Source: Streptomyces ipomoeae 91-03
Lineage (GTDB): Bacteria > Actinomycetota > Actinomycetes > Streptomycetales > Streptomycetaceae
Length of the DNA: 59,123 nt
Reading direction: 5' to 3'
NCBI RefSeq assembly: GCF_000317595.1
Contig: NZ_AEJC01000599.1
Coordinates: forward strand, 1 to 59,123
Shown: piece after piece, positions 37,735-46,948 of the stretch
How the letters are laid out: every line of letters starts with the position of its first letter
How positions within the stretch are numbered: position 1 is the first letter of the stretch
The notes under the pieces: model-generated
The model's input: only the letters and a program-made list of their open reading frames with translations
The model's database searches: none
Told to the model about the DNA's origin: nothing
Position numbers and translations under genes: made by a program

Positions 37735-37825
37735 GGGCGGTGGCTACGGGGGGCGCGGTCGTGGTGGGCGGTGGCCAGGGGGGCGCAGTTGTGGTGGGCG
37801 ACGGCTACGGGGTCGCGGTCGTGGG
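37735..37825. repeat. Three tandem 30-bp units at the 3' end of the serine hydrolase gene
   Basis: Units at 37735-37765, 37766-37795 and 37796-37825 share the pattern GGGCGRYGGCYASGGGG...GTGG. Read on the minus strand in the hydrolase frame they encode PPTTxAxP-type decapeptides; the gene's TAG stop (37805-37807) falls inside the first-read unit. Confidence 0.8.
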
Positions 37826-38989
37826 CGGGCAGAACTCGGCCGAGACGACGTTCTTGCCGCCGCCGACCCAGTCGCCGTTGAAGTTCAGCGTGATCATGTG
37901 GCGGCCGTCCTTGGTGCCGAAGGCCTGGGTCGAGGAGCCGTGGATACCGCCGGAGTGACCCCAGACCTTGACCCCGCAGGTCGTCTCGTACTCGATGAGG
38001 CCCAGGCCGTAGCGCTGGCGTGGCAGGTTGCCCTCGGTCGAGACCGTGGTCGTCATCTGCTGGAGTTGGGCCGGGCGCAGCAGTCTGCCGCTGAGGAGGG
38101 CGGTGTAGAAGCGGTTGAGGTCGGAGGAGTTGGTGACCATCTCGCCCGCCGCCCAGGCCCAGGACGGGTTGAGCTCGGTCACGTCGTAGGTCTTCCCCGG
38201 GTCCTCCGTGAAGGTGGAGTAGTGCCGGGTGGGCGCGGGCACGTGCGGGTCGGTGCCGGGGAAGTACGTGGCGCGCATCGCGAGCGGTCCGGTGATGCGC
38301 CGCTCGATCTCCTCGGCGTAGGGCCTGCCGGTCAGCTTCTCGATGATCAGCCCGAGCAGGAGGTAGTTGGTGTTGGAGTACTTCCAGGAGGTGCCGGGCT
38401 CGAACTGGGGAGGGTTCTGCAGGGCGAGGGCGATGACCTGCTGCGGGGTCCAGTCGTCGTAACGGGTCTCGAGGAACTCGATGCCCAGCACCTTCTTCGC
38501 GAACGTGGCGTCCTCGGTGAAGTTGAAGATGCCGCTGGTGTGATTCATCAGCTGACGCACCGTGATCTTCGTGCCGTCGTGGCCGTTCCCCCGTACGAGT
38601 CCGGGCAGGTAGTGGTCGACCGTGGCATCGAGGTCGATCTTCCCCTCTGCCTGGAGCTGGAGCAGGACGGTCGCCACCAGCGTCTTGGTGACGCTTCCCG
38701 CGCGGAACCGGTCGCCGTAGCCGCGCGGCTGCTGTGTGGTGAGGTCGGCGACGCCCGAGGTGCCCTTCCACACCCCGTGGGCGTCGCGTGCTTCGGCGAC
38801 GACTCCCGGCACGCCCGCGGCGACGGCCGCGTCCATGGCGGCCTGGGTGGCGCCGTGCCCGGACTGCCGCGTCTCGGCGGCGGCCACCGTGACGTCGGCC
38901 GCGGCGGCGGGTGTTGTCAGCAGGGCCGTACCTGCCGCCGCGATCGCTGTCACGCCCACCAGCGTCGTCCGTATCAGGCGTGTCGACAT
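37805..38989 (-). CDS. Secreted serine hydrolase, beta-lactamase/DD-peptidase family
   Basis: 394 residues from ATG 38989 (GAGAGG 9 bases upstream). Signal peptide STRLIRTTLVGVTAIAAAGT followed by ALLTTPAAAA. Catalytic Ser-x-x-Lys in AGSVTKTLVA, Tyr-x-Asn in WKYSNTNYLLLG and the KTG-like HSGG in VWGHSGGIHGS, the three motifs of class C beta-lactamase-like D-alanyl-D-alanine carboxypeptidases and esterases. Probably extracellular. The C-terminal PPTTATP comes from a tandem repeat that continues beyond the stop. Divergent from the SARP gene (about 200 bp). Confidence 0.92.
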   Translation of the reverse strand: MSTRLIRTTLVGVTAIAAAGTALLTTPAAAADVTVAAAETRQSGHGATQAAMDAAVAAGVPGVVAEARDAHGVWKGTSGVADLTTQQPRGYGDRFRAGSVTKTLVATVLLQLQAEGKIDLDATVDHYLPGLVRGNGHDGTKITVRQLMNHTSGIFNFTEDATFAKKVLGIEFLETRYDDWTPQQVIALALQNPPQFEPGTSWKYSNTNYLLLGLIIEKLTGRPYAEEIERRITGPLAMRATYFPGTDPHVPAPTRHYSTFTEDPGKTYDVTELNPSWAWAAGEMVTNSSDLNRFYTALLSGRLLRPAQLQQMTTTVSTEGNLPRQRYGLGLIEYETTCGVKVWGHSGGIHGSSTQAFGTKDGRHMITLNFNGDWVGGGKNVVSAEFCPPTTATP

Positions 38990-39186
38990 GTGCACCAACC
39001 TCTCTCGGCTTGTGGAGCACGAATCGTGCCGACAGCCCCTAACGGGCCCCTAACAGGCCTCCAACAGCGATGATGTGACGCTCTTTGATCACGGCCCGGC
39101 GCTGAGCGAGGATGATGTTCTTCGGTCGATGTGGGCCGTCGGGCGTCGGGCGCTTCCTGTTCCGCGTCCGGCGTGGGGGAGTGCCG

Positions 39187-42100
39187 GTGAGGTTCGCAGT
39201 ACTGGGATCACTGACAACCGTCGACGACGACGGTGTGACCGTCGTCGTCGGAGGACCGAAGCCCCGCGCGTTGCTCGCCGTCCTGCTGCTGGAGCCGAAC
39301 CGCACCGTGCCGCTGGACACGGTGCGGGCGGCGCTGTGGGGCGAGGATCCGCCGCCGACGGCCACCGCTTCGCTTCACAACCACGTCGCCCGGCTGCGGC
39401 GCAGCCTCCGCGACGCCGACGGCATACGGCTGCGCACCATGACCCACGGGCTGCAACTGCGGGTCGACGAGGGCGAGTTGGACCGCGATGTGTTCGAGGG
39501 GCAGGTGCGCCGGGCGCAGGAGGCCCGCAACCGGGGGGACTGGGAGGCGGCGGAGCGCGACGCGGATGCCGCGCTGGCGCTGTGGCGCGGCGCACCGTTC
39601 GCCGACGTGCCGGCCCTCGCCGGCCATCCCGTCGTGACGCTTCTGCAGGAGCAGCGGCTGCAGGCGCTGGAATGCCGCTTCGAGGCTCTGCTGCACCTCG
39701 ACCGCCTCGACGGGCTCGCCGCCGAACTGGGTTCCCTGGTCAAGGAACACCCGTTCCGGGAGACGCTGCACCGCCAGCTGATGCTCGTCCTCGGCCGCAC
39801 GGACCGCCAGGCCGAAGCGCTGGCCCTCTTCAGGTCCCTGCGCCGGACCCTGGTCGAGGAACTCGGGGTGGAGCCCGGCCCGGCGGTCCAGGAGGCCCAC
39901 CGAGAGGTGCTCCGCAGCGCGGCCGTCCGGCACCGCGAGCCGCCCACGCCCGCTGCCCCGTTCGCCGACCCGGTGGCCGACCCGTGGACCCTGCCAGCGG
40001 GGGAGCCTCCGCGGCCGGCGCAGCGCCTGTCAGCGGGTACGCCTCCGCGGCCGGCGCAGCGCCTGTCGGCGGGTACGCCTCCGCGGCCGGCGCAGCACCC
40101 GTCGACGGGTACGTCCGCGCGGCCGGCGCAGCACCCGTCATCGGGTACGCCCCCTCGGCCGGCGCGGCATCTGTCGGCGGCAACGCCCCCTCGGCTGGCG
40201 CAGCTTCCCGCACCGCCCGGTGGGTTCGTCGGCCGCGCCGAGCACATCGCCGAGATCCGCTGCGAGTTGGAGGCGGACCGCAGCCGTACCGCGCTCGCCG
40301 TGATCAGCGGAATGCCGGGCGTGGGCAAGACGGGCCTCGCCCTCCACATCGCGGAACAGCTCCGGCACGCCTTCCCGGACGGCCAGCTCTATCTCAACCT
40401 GCACGGAGCCACACCCGGCGTGGCCCCCCTCGCACCCGCCGACGCCCTCGCCGTGCTCCTGCACGGCCTGGGGGTGGACGCCCGGCGGATCCCGTCCGAC
40501 GTGGCAGCCGGCTCCGCCCTGCTGCGCTCCACACTCGCCCCCACCCGCACGCTGCTCGTCCTCGACGACGCGGCCTCGGTGAGCCAGGTACGTCCACTGC
40601 TGCCGGCCGGCGCCGGCTGCGCCGTACTGCTGACCAGCAGACAGCCGCTGGCCACCTTGGGAGCCTCCACGCATGTCCGGCTCGACCCGCTCTCACCACA
40701 GGACAGCGCCCTGTTGCTGGAGCGGGCCTCGGGCCGGTCCTGGGCCGCGACCGACGCCGAAGCGGTCGCCCGACTCGTGGCCCTGTGCGGCCACCTCCCT
40801 CTCGCGCTGCGGGTCTGCGCGGCCCGCCTGAGGAGCCGGAGGACGCTTCCGGTGGAGAAACTGGCGGAACGCCTCGCCCGGCAGGAGGACCGCCTGGACC
40901 ATCTCGAACTGGAGGACCTCAGCGTCCGCCGCTCCCTGATGGCGGCCCACGAGGCGCTCCTCGGCTCGGGCGACCCGCGCGACGGTGACGCCGCCACGGC
41001 CCTCGTCCTCATCGGTGCGCTGGACCTGCCCGAGTACGGCGCACCGCTGATGGCCACCGCCATGGACTCCACCGAACGGAGCGCAGAGCAGGCCCTGGAC
41101 CGCCTGGTGGAGGTGGCGCTGCTCCAGGAGGCGGGCTGGGGCCGCTACGTCCCGCACGACCTGGTCCGCGACTTCGCCCGGGAACTCGCAGCCCGACCGG
41201 GCGCGCATCCCGAGAACGCCGACGCCGTCGAACGGTCCCTGCGCTGGTACCAGCGGCGGCTCGCGCGATGCGCCGCGACCCTGCGGCCACACCCAGGGCG
41301 GGTGCCTGAGCAACCCGGCGGCGGTACGGCCTTCGTCGACGCGGCGGCGGCACTCGCCTGGGGTGACACGGAAGCGGCGAACCTGCTCTTCCTGGCCGGC
41401 TCGGGTGGGCACGGGCGCCTGGGCCCGACCCGCACCCTGGACCTGATCAACACCCTGTTCCCCTACCTGCACGACCGTGGCCGGGTACGGGATCTCGAAC
41501 GTCTGACGCGTCATGCCATCACCCTCGCCAGGGCCAGCGGCAACACCGCCGCCGAAGGACGGGCGTTGGGCCATCTCGCCTCCGCGCACTACTCGGTCGG
41601 ACGCGTCCGCCAGGCGCTGCTCCTCCTGGACGAAGCCGTGGAGCTCAGCGAGCATCTGAGCGACGACGTGGCCCGGATGCGTCACCTCGGCAACCGCGCC
41701 GCGCTGCTGAGGGAACTCGGCCGGGACACCGACGCCCGGACGACGTTGGCACGGTGTCTCGCACTGCGTCCCGACACCCTCGCCCCCGGCGAGGAAGCGA
41801 TACTCCTCGGGCACCAGGGGTACGTCGCCGAACTCACCGACCCGCGCTCGGCCCTCTCGTTCCACCTGCGCAGCCGGGAACTCGCACGTCAGGCCGGGAG
41901 CGCCGTGATCGAGCAGGTCGCCCTGTGCAACACGGGCCGTACCCACCTGGCCCTCGGGGAGCCCGCCCAGGCCCTGCGGCGTTTCGACGAGGCGCTGCGC
42001 GTCATGGCGTCCGGCGCGGCCCACTGGAACGCGGAGCGCGAGACCCGCCTGGGCCGGGCCCAGGCCCTGCGGGAGCTGGGCCGCCTCGCACCGGCCCGGG

Positions 42101-42324
42101 AGGCGTGCGGCGAGTTGCTGGAGGAAACCACCGCACGCGGCGACTCCTACGGGCGGGGCCTCGCCGAGTACGAGTACGGCCACGTCCTGAGAGCACTCGG
42201 CAACGAGCAGGAGGCCCTGACCCGTTGGAACAGCGCGCTGTCCGCCCTGGACGGCACGGACGCACAGGTACTCACGGACCTGCGCACCCTGACGGCGACC
42301 GCGACGACCACTGCCGACAGCTGA
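39187..42324 (+). CDS. Large SARP regulator (AfsR-type): OmpR-like DNA-binding, BTAD, NB-ARC, TPR
   Basis: 1,045 residues. Start chosen at GTG 39187 (VRFAVLGSL), 6 bases after GGGGGA; GTG 39181 is an alternative. The winged-helix domain (PKPRALLAVLLLEPNRTVPL, LHNHVARLRRSL) and bacterial activation domain (FREQLHRQLM-like FRETLHRQLMLVLGRTDRQA) fill the first 255 residues. A Pro/Arg linker built of 12-residue repeats follows, then NB-ARC (SGMPGVGKTGLALHIAEQL Walker A; LLVLDDAAS Walker B) and C-terminal TPR-like repeats (HLASAHYSVGRVRQALLLLD). Such proteins activate antibiotic gene clusters; whether it controls the NRPS locus 20 kb away cannot be told from sequence. Confidence 0.93.
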   Translation: MRFAVLGSLTTVDDDGVTVVVGGPKPRALLAVLLLEPNRTVPLDTVRAALWGEDPPPTATASLHNHVARLRRSLRDADGIRLRTMTHGLQLRVDEGELDRDVFEGQVRRAQEARNRGDWEAAERDADAALALWRGAPFADVPALAGHPVVTLLQEQRLQALECRFEALLHLDRLDGLAAELGSLVKEHPFRETLHRQLMLVLGRTDRQAEALALFRSLRRTLVEELGVEPGPAVQEAHREVLRSAAVRHREPPTPAAPFADPVADPWTLPAGEPPRPAQRLSAGTPPRPAQRLSAGTPPRPAQHPSTGTSARPAQHPSSGTPPRPARHLSAATPPRLAQLPAPPGGFVGRAEHIAEIRCELEADRSRTALAVISGMPGVGKTGLALHIAEQLRHAFPDGQLYLNLHGATPGVAPLAPADALAVLLHGLGVDARRIPSDVAAGSALLRSTLAPTRTLLVLDDAASVSQVRPLLPAGAGCAVLLTSRQPLATLGASTHVRLDPLSPQDSALLLERASGRSWAATDAEAVARLVALCGHLPLALRVCAARLRSRRTLPVEKLAERLARQEDRLDHLELEDLSVRRSLMAAHEALLGSGDPRDGDAATALVLIGALDLPEYGAPLMATAMDSTERSAEQALDRLVEVALLQEAGWGRYVPHDLVRDFARELAARPGAHPENADAVERSLRWYQRRLARCAATLRPHPGRVPEQPGGGTAFVDAAAALAWGDTEAANLLFLAGSGGHGRLGPTRTLDLINTLFPYLHDRGRVRDLERLTRHAITLARASGNTAAEGRALGHLASAHYSVGRVRQALLLLDEAVELSEHLSDDVARMRHLGNRAALLRELGRDTDARTTLARCLALRPDTLAPGEEAILLGHQGYVAELTDPRSALSFHLRSRELARQAGSAVIEQVALCNTGRTHLALGEPAQALRRFDEALRVMASGAAHWNAERETRLGRAQALRELGRLAPAREACGELLEETTARGDSYGRGLAEYEYGHVLRALGNEQEALTRWNSALSALDGTDAQVLTDLRTLTATATTTADS
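40009..40224 (+). repeat. 36-bp in-frame tandem repeat, about six copies, in the SARP linker
   Basis: Units of CCGCGGCCGGCGCAGCGCCT plus GTCAGCGGGTACGCCT; the first two copies are almost identical and later ones drift. Each encodes 12 residues like PPRPAQRLSAGT. Being a multiple of three, copy-number change would lengthen or shorten the linker between the DNA-binding/BTAD part and NB-ARC without breaking the frame. Confidence 0.92.
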
Positions 42325-42349
42325 CGAGGGCACCGGGCCCGTCGAGCCC

Positions 42350-42930
42350 GGCGGGGCCCGCACCGACGCCCCCGATCGGCAGGCGCGCACCCCGAGTCCG
42401 GGGGCCACCTGCAGCGCGTCCGCGGCGACCAGGACGATCGCGGTACGCGCCCCCGTCCCGACGTCGATCGCGTTGATCCGCACGGTGAAGGTGCCGTCCG
42501 CCTCCGCTGTGACAGCCGCTGTGGACGACATGACGTAGGCGGGACAGGTGGCCGTGCCGGTGCCGAGCAGCCGGCGTCCCTCGCGGCGCGGGCCGGGGCG
42601 CGGATCCCGCTGCGCCCAGCCGAACCTGCGGGCGCTCTCGCGGAAGCAGGCGATCAGGTTGCGGCCGGCGAACGGCAGCCCCGAAACAGGACCCACCTCG
42701 GGTTCGTTGCGGACGCGCAGTTCGATGGGGTCGATGCCGCACTTCTCTGCGAGCTCGTCGAGCGCGGTCTCCAGCGCGAACGAGCCCGGTGTCTCGCCGG
42801 GTCCGCGCATCGCCATCGGTGCCGGCACGTCGAGCCGTACGATCCGGTGGCCGGTGCGGGTGAAGACATCCTGATCGACTTGGAGCAGTCCTCGCTGCGG
42901 CGGTTGCTCCCCCAACCGGAGTAGCGCGGA
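42350..42930 (-). pseudogene. Internal fragment of a xanthine dehydrogenase/aldehyde oxidase molybdopterin subunit
   Basis: Leftward frame reads TGHRIVRLDVPAPMAMRGPG, SFALETALDELAEKCGIDPI, RVRNEPEVGPVSGLPFAGRN and TCPAYVMSSTAAVTAEADGT, a core part of the Mo-cofactor subunit. It lacks the N-terminal half and the C-terminal active-site part, and runs into the SARP 3' end without a proper stop. Truncated on both sides; a remnant. Confidence 0.8.
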
Positions 42931-42961
42931 AGAGGGCACCCCTGGAACACCGCGCCGAGAC

Positions 42962-43006
42962 GCCGTACAGCCGGCCGGAACGTGGTGTTCCGGCCGGCTG
43001 TACGGC
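42962..43006 (-). terminator. Very strong hairpin terminator behind the GH42 operon
   Basis: 20-bp perfect stem (42962-42981 with 42987-43006) and a 5-base loop (GTGGT), 27 bp after the GH42 stop on the minus strand. There is no U-tract, as is common in Streptomyces. Confidence 0.85.
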
Positions 43007-43032
43007 TTGCGCTTCGACGAACTGGCCGCCGG

Positions 43033-45051
43033 TCAGTGCTGCTCGCGTACGACCGCGACACCCCCGGGGGGAACGGTGACCGAACCGTTGACGGGCTTGC
43101 CGGTGAGGAGTTCGACTCCCTCGGCGGGGACTTCGGCGCCGCTCCCGCTGTGGTCGATCAGGAACAGGTAGTCGGCGTCGGCGCCACCGCGCCGGACGGC
43201 TTCGATGCCGGGCAGTGGGGTGGCGAGGACCGGCTGGACGCCGGCCTCGTCGCAGATGCGGTCCAGCAGCGCGGCGAGAGTGGCGGGGTCGGGGCGGGTC
43301 GCCAGATACCAGGCGGTTCCGTCGCCGGGGGTGTGCCGGGTGACGGCCGGTATGCCTGTCAGGGGGCCGTCCTCGAACGAGGCGATCGACTTGGCGCCCG
43401 CGAGCCGGACCCGCTCGGACCACAACGTGGCGGTGGCACCCGCGGGGACCTCCCCGGTGAGGTGGAGCGTCTCGCCGGGCAGCAGCGGGAAGAGTTCGTC
43501 GCCGCACACCCCGAGGACGTCCCGGAAGGCACCCGGGTAGCCGCCGAGCCGGACGTGGCAGTTCTCGTCGACCGCGCCGCTGTGGAAGCCGACCGCCAAC
43601 GTGCCGCCGCGCTCCGCGAAGCCCGCGAGGTTGGCCGCGCCCGCGTCGTCGACGAGATAGAGACTGGGCGCGAGAACCAGGCGGTACGCGGACAGGTCCG
43701 CGTCCGGGCGTACGAAGTCCACGGCCACACCGGCGCGCCACAGGGCCCCGTACCAGTCCCGTACGAGGTCCAGGAAGCGCAGCTCGCCGCTGGGCTGGGA
43801 GGGCAGTTCCATGGCCCAGCGCGCGTTCCAGTCCCACACCACCGCGACCTGGGCGGTCGACGTGCTTCCCCGTACCTCGGCCAGGGCCTTGAGATCCGCG
43901 CCGAGTCGTACGACGTCCCGCCAGATCTGGCTGTCGGTGCCGGCGTGCGGAAGCATCGCCGAGTGCCATTGTTCGGCGCCCGCCTTCGCGGCCCGCCACT
44001 GGAAGTAGGCGATGCCGTCGGCGCCGTGCGCGACGTGGGCGAGCGCGTTGCGGCGCATCTCGCCGGGCGCCTTGGCCCGGTTGACGGGCTGCCAGTTGAC
44101 GGCTCCCGTGGAGTGTTCCATCAGCAGCCACGGCGCCCCGCCCGCCAGCGAACGCACCAGGTCGCCGCTGAGCGCGATGTCGATCTCCGACTCGGGGTCC
44201 GTCGACTGGAGGTAGTGGTCGTTGGAGACGATGTCCAGCTCGGGGGCCCAGCGCCAGTAGTCCAGCTTGTCGAAGTTGTGCACCACCATGAAGTTGGTGG
44301 TGGCGGGGATGTCCGGGGCGGCGCGGCGCAGCACGTCGCGTTCGGCGGTGAACAGCGACAGCAGTTCGTCCGAGCAGAAGCGGCGCCAGTCCAGCTGGTG
44401 GGTGGGGTTGTGGTCGGCGCCGGTGGCGCGGGGCGGGATGATCTCCTCCCAGTCGTAGTACCACTGGCTCCAGAAGGTGGTGCCCCAGGCGTGGTTGAGC
44501 GCGTCCAGGTCGTTGCCGTACTTCGCCTTCAGCCAGGTGCGGAAGGCAGCCGCGCTGGTGTCGCAGTAGCAGGCGGCGTTGTGGCAGCCGTACTCGTTGT
44601 GGACGTGCCACATCGCCACGGCCGGGTGGTCGGCGTACCGCTCGGCCAGCACGCCGGCGATGCGCAGCGCCGCTGTGCGGTAGGCCGGGCTGGAGGGGCA
44701 GAACGTCTGGCGGCTGCCGTACGAGAGGGTGCGGCCGTCGCGGTCGACGGGCAGCGCCTCCGGGTGGGCCCGGAAGAACCAGGCGGGCGGGCAGGCCGTC
44801 GGGGTGGCCAGGTCGGCGGCGATGCCGTTCTCGTGCAGCAGGGCCAGCAACCGGTCCATGCGGGAGAAGTCGTAGCGGCCCTCGGCGGGCTCCAACAGGG
44901 CCCAGGAGAAGATGCCGACGCTGACCATGGTCACCCCGGCCTCGCGCATCAGGCGCATGTCCTCGGCCCACACCTCCTCGGGCCACTGCTCGGGGTTGTA
45001 GTCGCCGCCGTAGGCGATGCCGGGCAGACGAAGGCGGCGTTCGGTGCTCAC
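43033..45051 (-). CDS. GH42 beta-galactosidase
   Basis: 672 residues from GTG 45051 (GGAG 8 bases upstream). Starts with LPGIAYGGDYNPEQWPEEVW, diagnostic for GH42. Acid/base Glu in MWHVHNEYGCHN and nucleophile Glu in LLMEHSTGAVNWQ; the zinc-cluster-like CHNAACYC and CP residues of this family are present. The trimerisation and C-terminal beta domains follow. No signal peptide, so it acts inside the cell on galactosides brought in by the co-transcribed ABC transporter. Last gene of a four-gene operon before a strong terminator. Confidence 0.96.
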   Translation of the reverse strand: MSTERRLRLPGIAYGGDYNPEQWPEEVWAEDMRLMREAGVTMVSVGIFSWALLEPAEGRYDFSRMDRLLALLHENGIAADLATPTACPPAWFFRAHPEALPVDRDGRTLSYGSRQTFCPSSPAYRTAALRIAGVLAERYADHPAVAMWHVHNEYGCHNAACYCDTSAAAFRTWLKAKYGNDLDALNHAWGTTFWSQWYYDWEEIIPPRATGADHNPTHQLDWRRFCSDELLSLFTAERDVLRRAAPDIPATTNFMVVHNFDKLDYWRWAPELDIVSNDHYLQSTDPESEIDIALSGDLVRSLAGGAPWLLMEHSTGAVNWQPVNRAKAPGEMRRNALAHVAHGADGIAYFQWRAAKAGAEQWHSAMLPHAGTDSQIWRDVVRLGADLKALAEVRGSTSTAQVAVVWDWNARWAMELPSQPSGELRFLDLVRDWYGALWRAGVAVDFVRPDADLSAYRLVLAPSLYLVDDAGAANLAGFAERGGTLAVGFHSGAVDENCHVRLGGYPGAFRDVLGVCGDELFPLLPGETLHLTGEVPAGATATLWSERVRLAGAKSIASFEDGPLTGIPAVTRHTPGDGTAWYLATRPDPATLAALLDRICDEAGVQPVLATPLPGIEAVRRGGADADYLFLIDHSGSGAEVPAEGVELLTGKPVNGSVTVPPGGVAVVREQH

Positions 45052-45095
45052 TGGTGGTACTCCGGAAGGTCTGGGGAACGAGTGGGAGAGATGGT

Positions 45096-45977
45096 TCAGC
45101 CCTTGTTGGCGCCGAGGGTGAGGCCGCCGACGAACTGCCGTTGGAGCAGGAAGTACACGGCCAGGACGGGTACGGCGGTGATCAGGGCGCCGGCGGCGAT
45201 GAGGTTGGGGTCGGTGAAGTACTGCCCGGAGAGGTTGTTCAGCGCCGAGGTGATCGGCATGTTCTCGCCGGTGGAGATCAGTACGAGGGCCCAGAAGAAG
45301 TCGTTGTAGATCCAGATCGACAGCAGTGTCGCCAGGGCCGCCATCGCCGGCTTGCACAGCGGCAGGGTGATCTGCCAGTACAGCCGCCACACCGACGCGC
45401 CGTCGACCAGGGCCGCCTCGGTCAGCTCGTGGGGGAGCATCTTCATGTAGTTGCTCAGCACGAAGGCGCAGAACCCGGACTGGAACGCCACGTGGATGAG
45501 GACCAGGCCGAGGGCGGAGTCGTACAGCTTGCCGCTCATGGTGATGCCGGGCAGGTCGACGAGCAGGTACAGCCGGTACAGCGGGGTGATGATGACCTGC
45601 TGGGGGAGCAGGTTGCCGGCGGTGAAGACCAGCAGCAGGAACAGGTTGACGCGGAAGTCGAAGCGGCTGACGTAGAAGGCGACCATCGACGACAGGAACA
45701 GGGTCAGCAGTACCGCGGGCACGGCGATGACGAGCGTGTTGCCGAAGTAGTGCGTCATGTCCGACTGGGTGAAGGCGTTCGTGAAGTTCTCGAACGTCAG
45801 CGTGTCGGGCCAGGAGACGTAGCCCTTCTCGGAGGTCTCCGCGTAGGGGCGCAGGGCCGCGTACATCGCCCACAGCAGGGGGGCGAGCCAGGCCAGTGCC
45901 GCTCCGGCGAGGAAGAGGTGCAGCAGGATCCGGGCCGGGCGCACGGGGGTGCGTTTGGCCGTGAGGGCCGTGCTCAT
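45096..45977 (-). CDS. Sugar ABC transporter permease, MalG type
   Basis: 293 residues, ATG 45977 overlapping the upstream permease stop (ATGA). Six hydrophobic helices are visible and the EAA loop reads EAALVDGASVWRLYWQITLP. CUT1-family inner-membrane subunit for oligosaccharide uptake. No ATPase gene is nearby, as usual for Streptomyces operons that share the MsiK ATPase. Confidence 0.95.
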   Translation of the reverse strand: MSTALTAKRTPVRPARILLHLFLAGAALAWLAPLLWAMYAALRPYAETSEKGYVSWPDTLTFENFTNAFTQSDMTHYFGNTLVIAVPAVLLTLFLSSMVAFYVSRFDFRVNLFLLLVFTAGNLLPQQVIITPLYRLYLLVDLPGITMSGKLYDSALGLVLIHVAFQSGFCAFVLSNYMKMLPHELTEAALVDGASVWRLYWQITLPLCKPAMAALATLLSIWIYNDFFWALVLISTGENMPITSALNNLSGQYFTDPNLIAAGALITAVPVLAVYFLLQRQFVGGLTLGANKG

Positions 45978-46948
45978 GCGCGCCGCTCCTTCCGGAAGGT
46001 GGCGATCAGGTACGGGATGATCACGGCGAGGGAGATCACCAGCAGGACCACGGCGATGGCGGAGCCGTATCCGATGCGGCTGGACTCGCCGATGATGTTG
46101 TTGGTGACCAGGATCGACAGCAGCTCGGTGCCTTCGGCGCCCTTGTTGAAGACGAAGACGAGGTCGAAGGCGCGCAGGGACTCGATGATGGTGACGACCA
46201 GGACGATGGTGTTGGTCGGGCGCAGGGTGGGGAAGACGACGTTCTTGAAGGTCTGCCACTCGTTGGCGCCGTCCAGGGCGGAGGCCTCGCGCAGTGCGGG
46301 GTCGACGCCCTTGAGGCCGGCGAGGTAGAGGATCATCATGTAGCCGGCGTGGCGCCAGGACGCGGCGATGAGGATCGCCCACAAATTGAGGTCCGGGTCG
46401 CCGATCCAGTCGATGTACTTGCCCGGTTCGTTGGCGCCGATCAGGCTGTTGATCAGGCCGGTGTCGGGGTTGTAGACGAGCTGCCACACGAAGCCGATGA
46501 CGGCCATGGACAGCACCACGGGCAGGAAGAACGCCGTCTGGTAGACCCGGCTGAAGCGGATCTTCTTGTCCAGCTGCACGGCCAGGAACAGGCCCAGCGG
46601 GGTCGGGATCAGGATCAGGACGACGAACCAGACGACGTTGTGCTCGACGGCCGGCCAGAACTGCGGGTTGTTGCTGAAGAGCTCCTTGAAGTTGTCCAGC
46701 CCGACCCACTTGATCGAGTCGAAGCCGATGCCGTCCCAGGTGGTGAAGGCCAGCGCGATGGAGGCGAGCGCCGTGACCCAGACAAGGGCCACATGCAGGA
46801 TCGTCGGCAGCCCGGCCATCAGGCCGAGCGTGAGCCGGTCACGGCGGGTCAGCAGGCGCTGGTGCCCCTGCGGCCTCTTGCGGGAGGCGGGGCCCGGAGG
46901 CGGTACGACGGCCGCCTCCGGGATCTCGGTCTTGGTCTCGGTGGTCAT
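45974..46948 (-). CDS. Sugar ABC transporter permease, MalF type
   Basis: 324 residues, ATG 46948 overlapping the binding-protein stop by 4 bases. The EAA loop reads REASALDGANEWQTFKNVVF; six helices (for example LPTILHVALVWVTALASIAL and FFLPVVLSMAVIGFVWQLVY). Pairs with the MalG-type permease; all three junctions in this operon are overlapping or close, so it is one transcript. Confidence 0.95.
   Translation of the reverse strand: MTTETKTEIPEAAVVPPPGPASRKRPQGHQRLLTRRDRLTLGLMAGLPTILHVALVWVTALASIALAFTTWDGIGFDSIKWVGLDNFKELFSNNPQFWPAVEHNVVWFVVLILIPTPLGLFLAVQLDKKIRFSRVYQTAFFLPVVLSMAVIGFVWQLVYNPDTGLINSLIGANEPGKYIDWIGDPDLNLWAILIAASWRHAGYMMILYLAGLKGVDPALREASALDGANEWQTFKNVVFPTLRPTNTIVLVVTIIESLRAFDLVFVFNKGAEGTELLSILVTNNIIGESSRIGYGSAIAVVLLVISLAVIIPYLIATFRKERRA

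Noticed and set aside
39123..40988. Alternative forward frame over the SARP gene
   Set aside because: Low-complexity Arg/Pro/Gly text without domains; shadow of the SARP frame.
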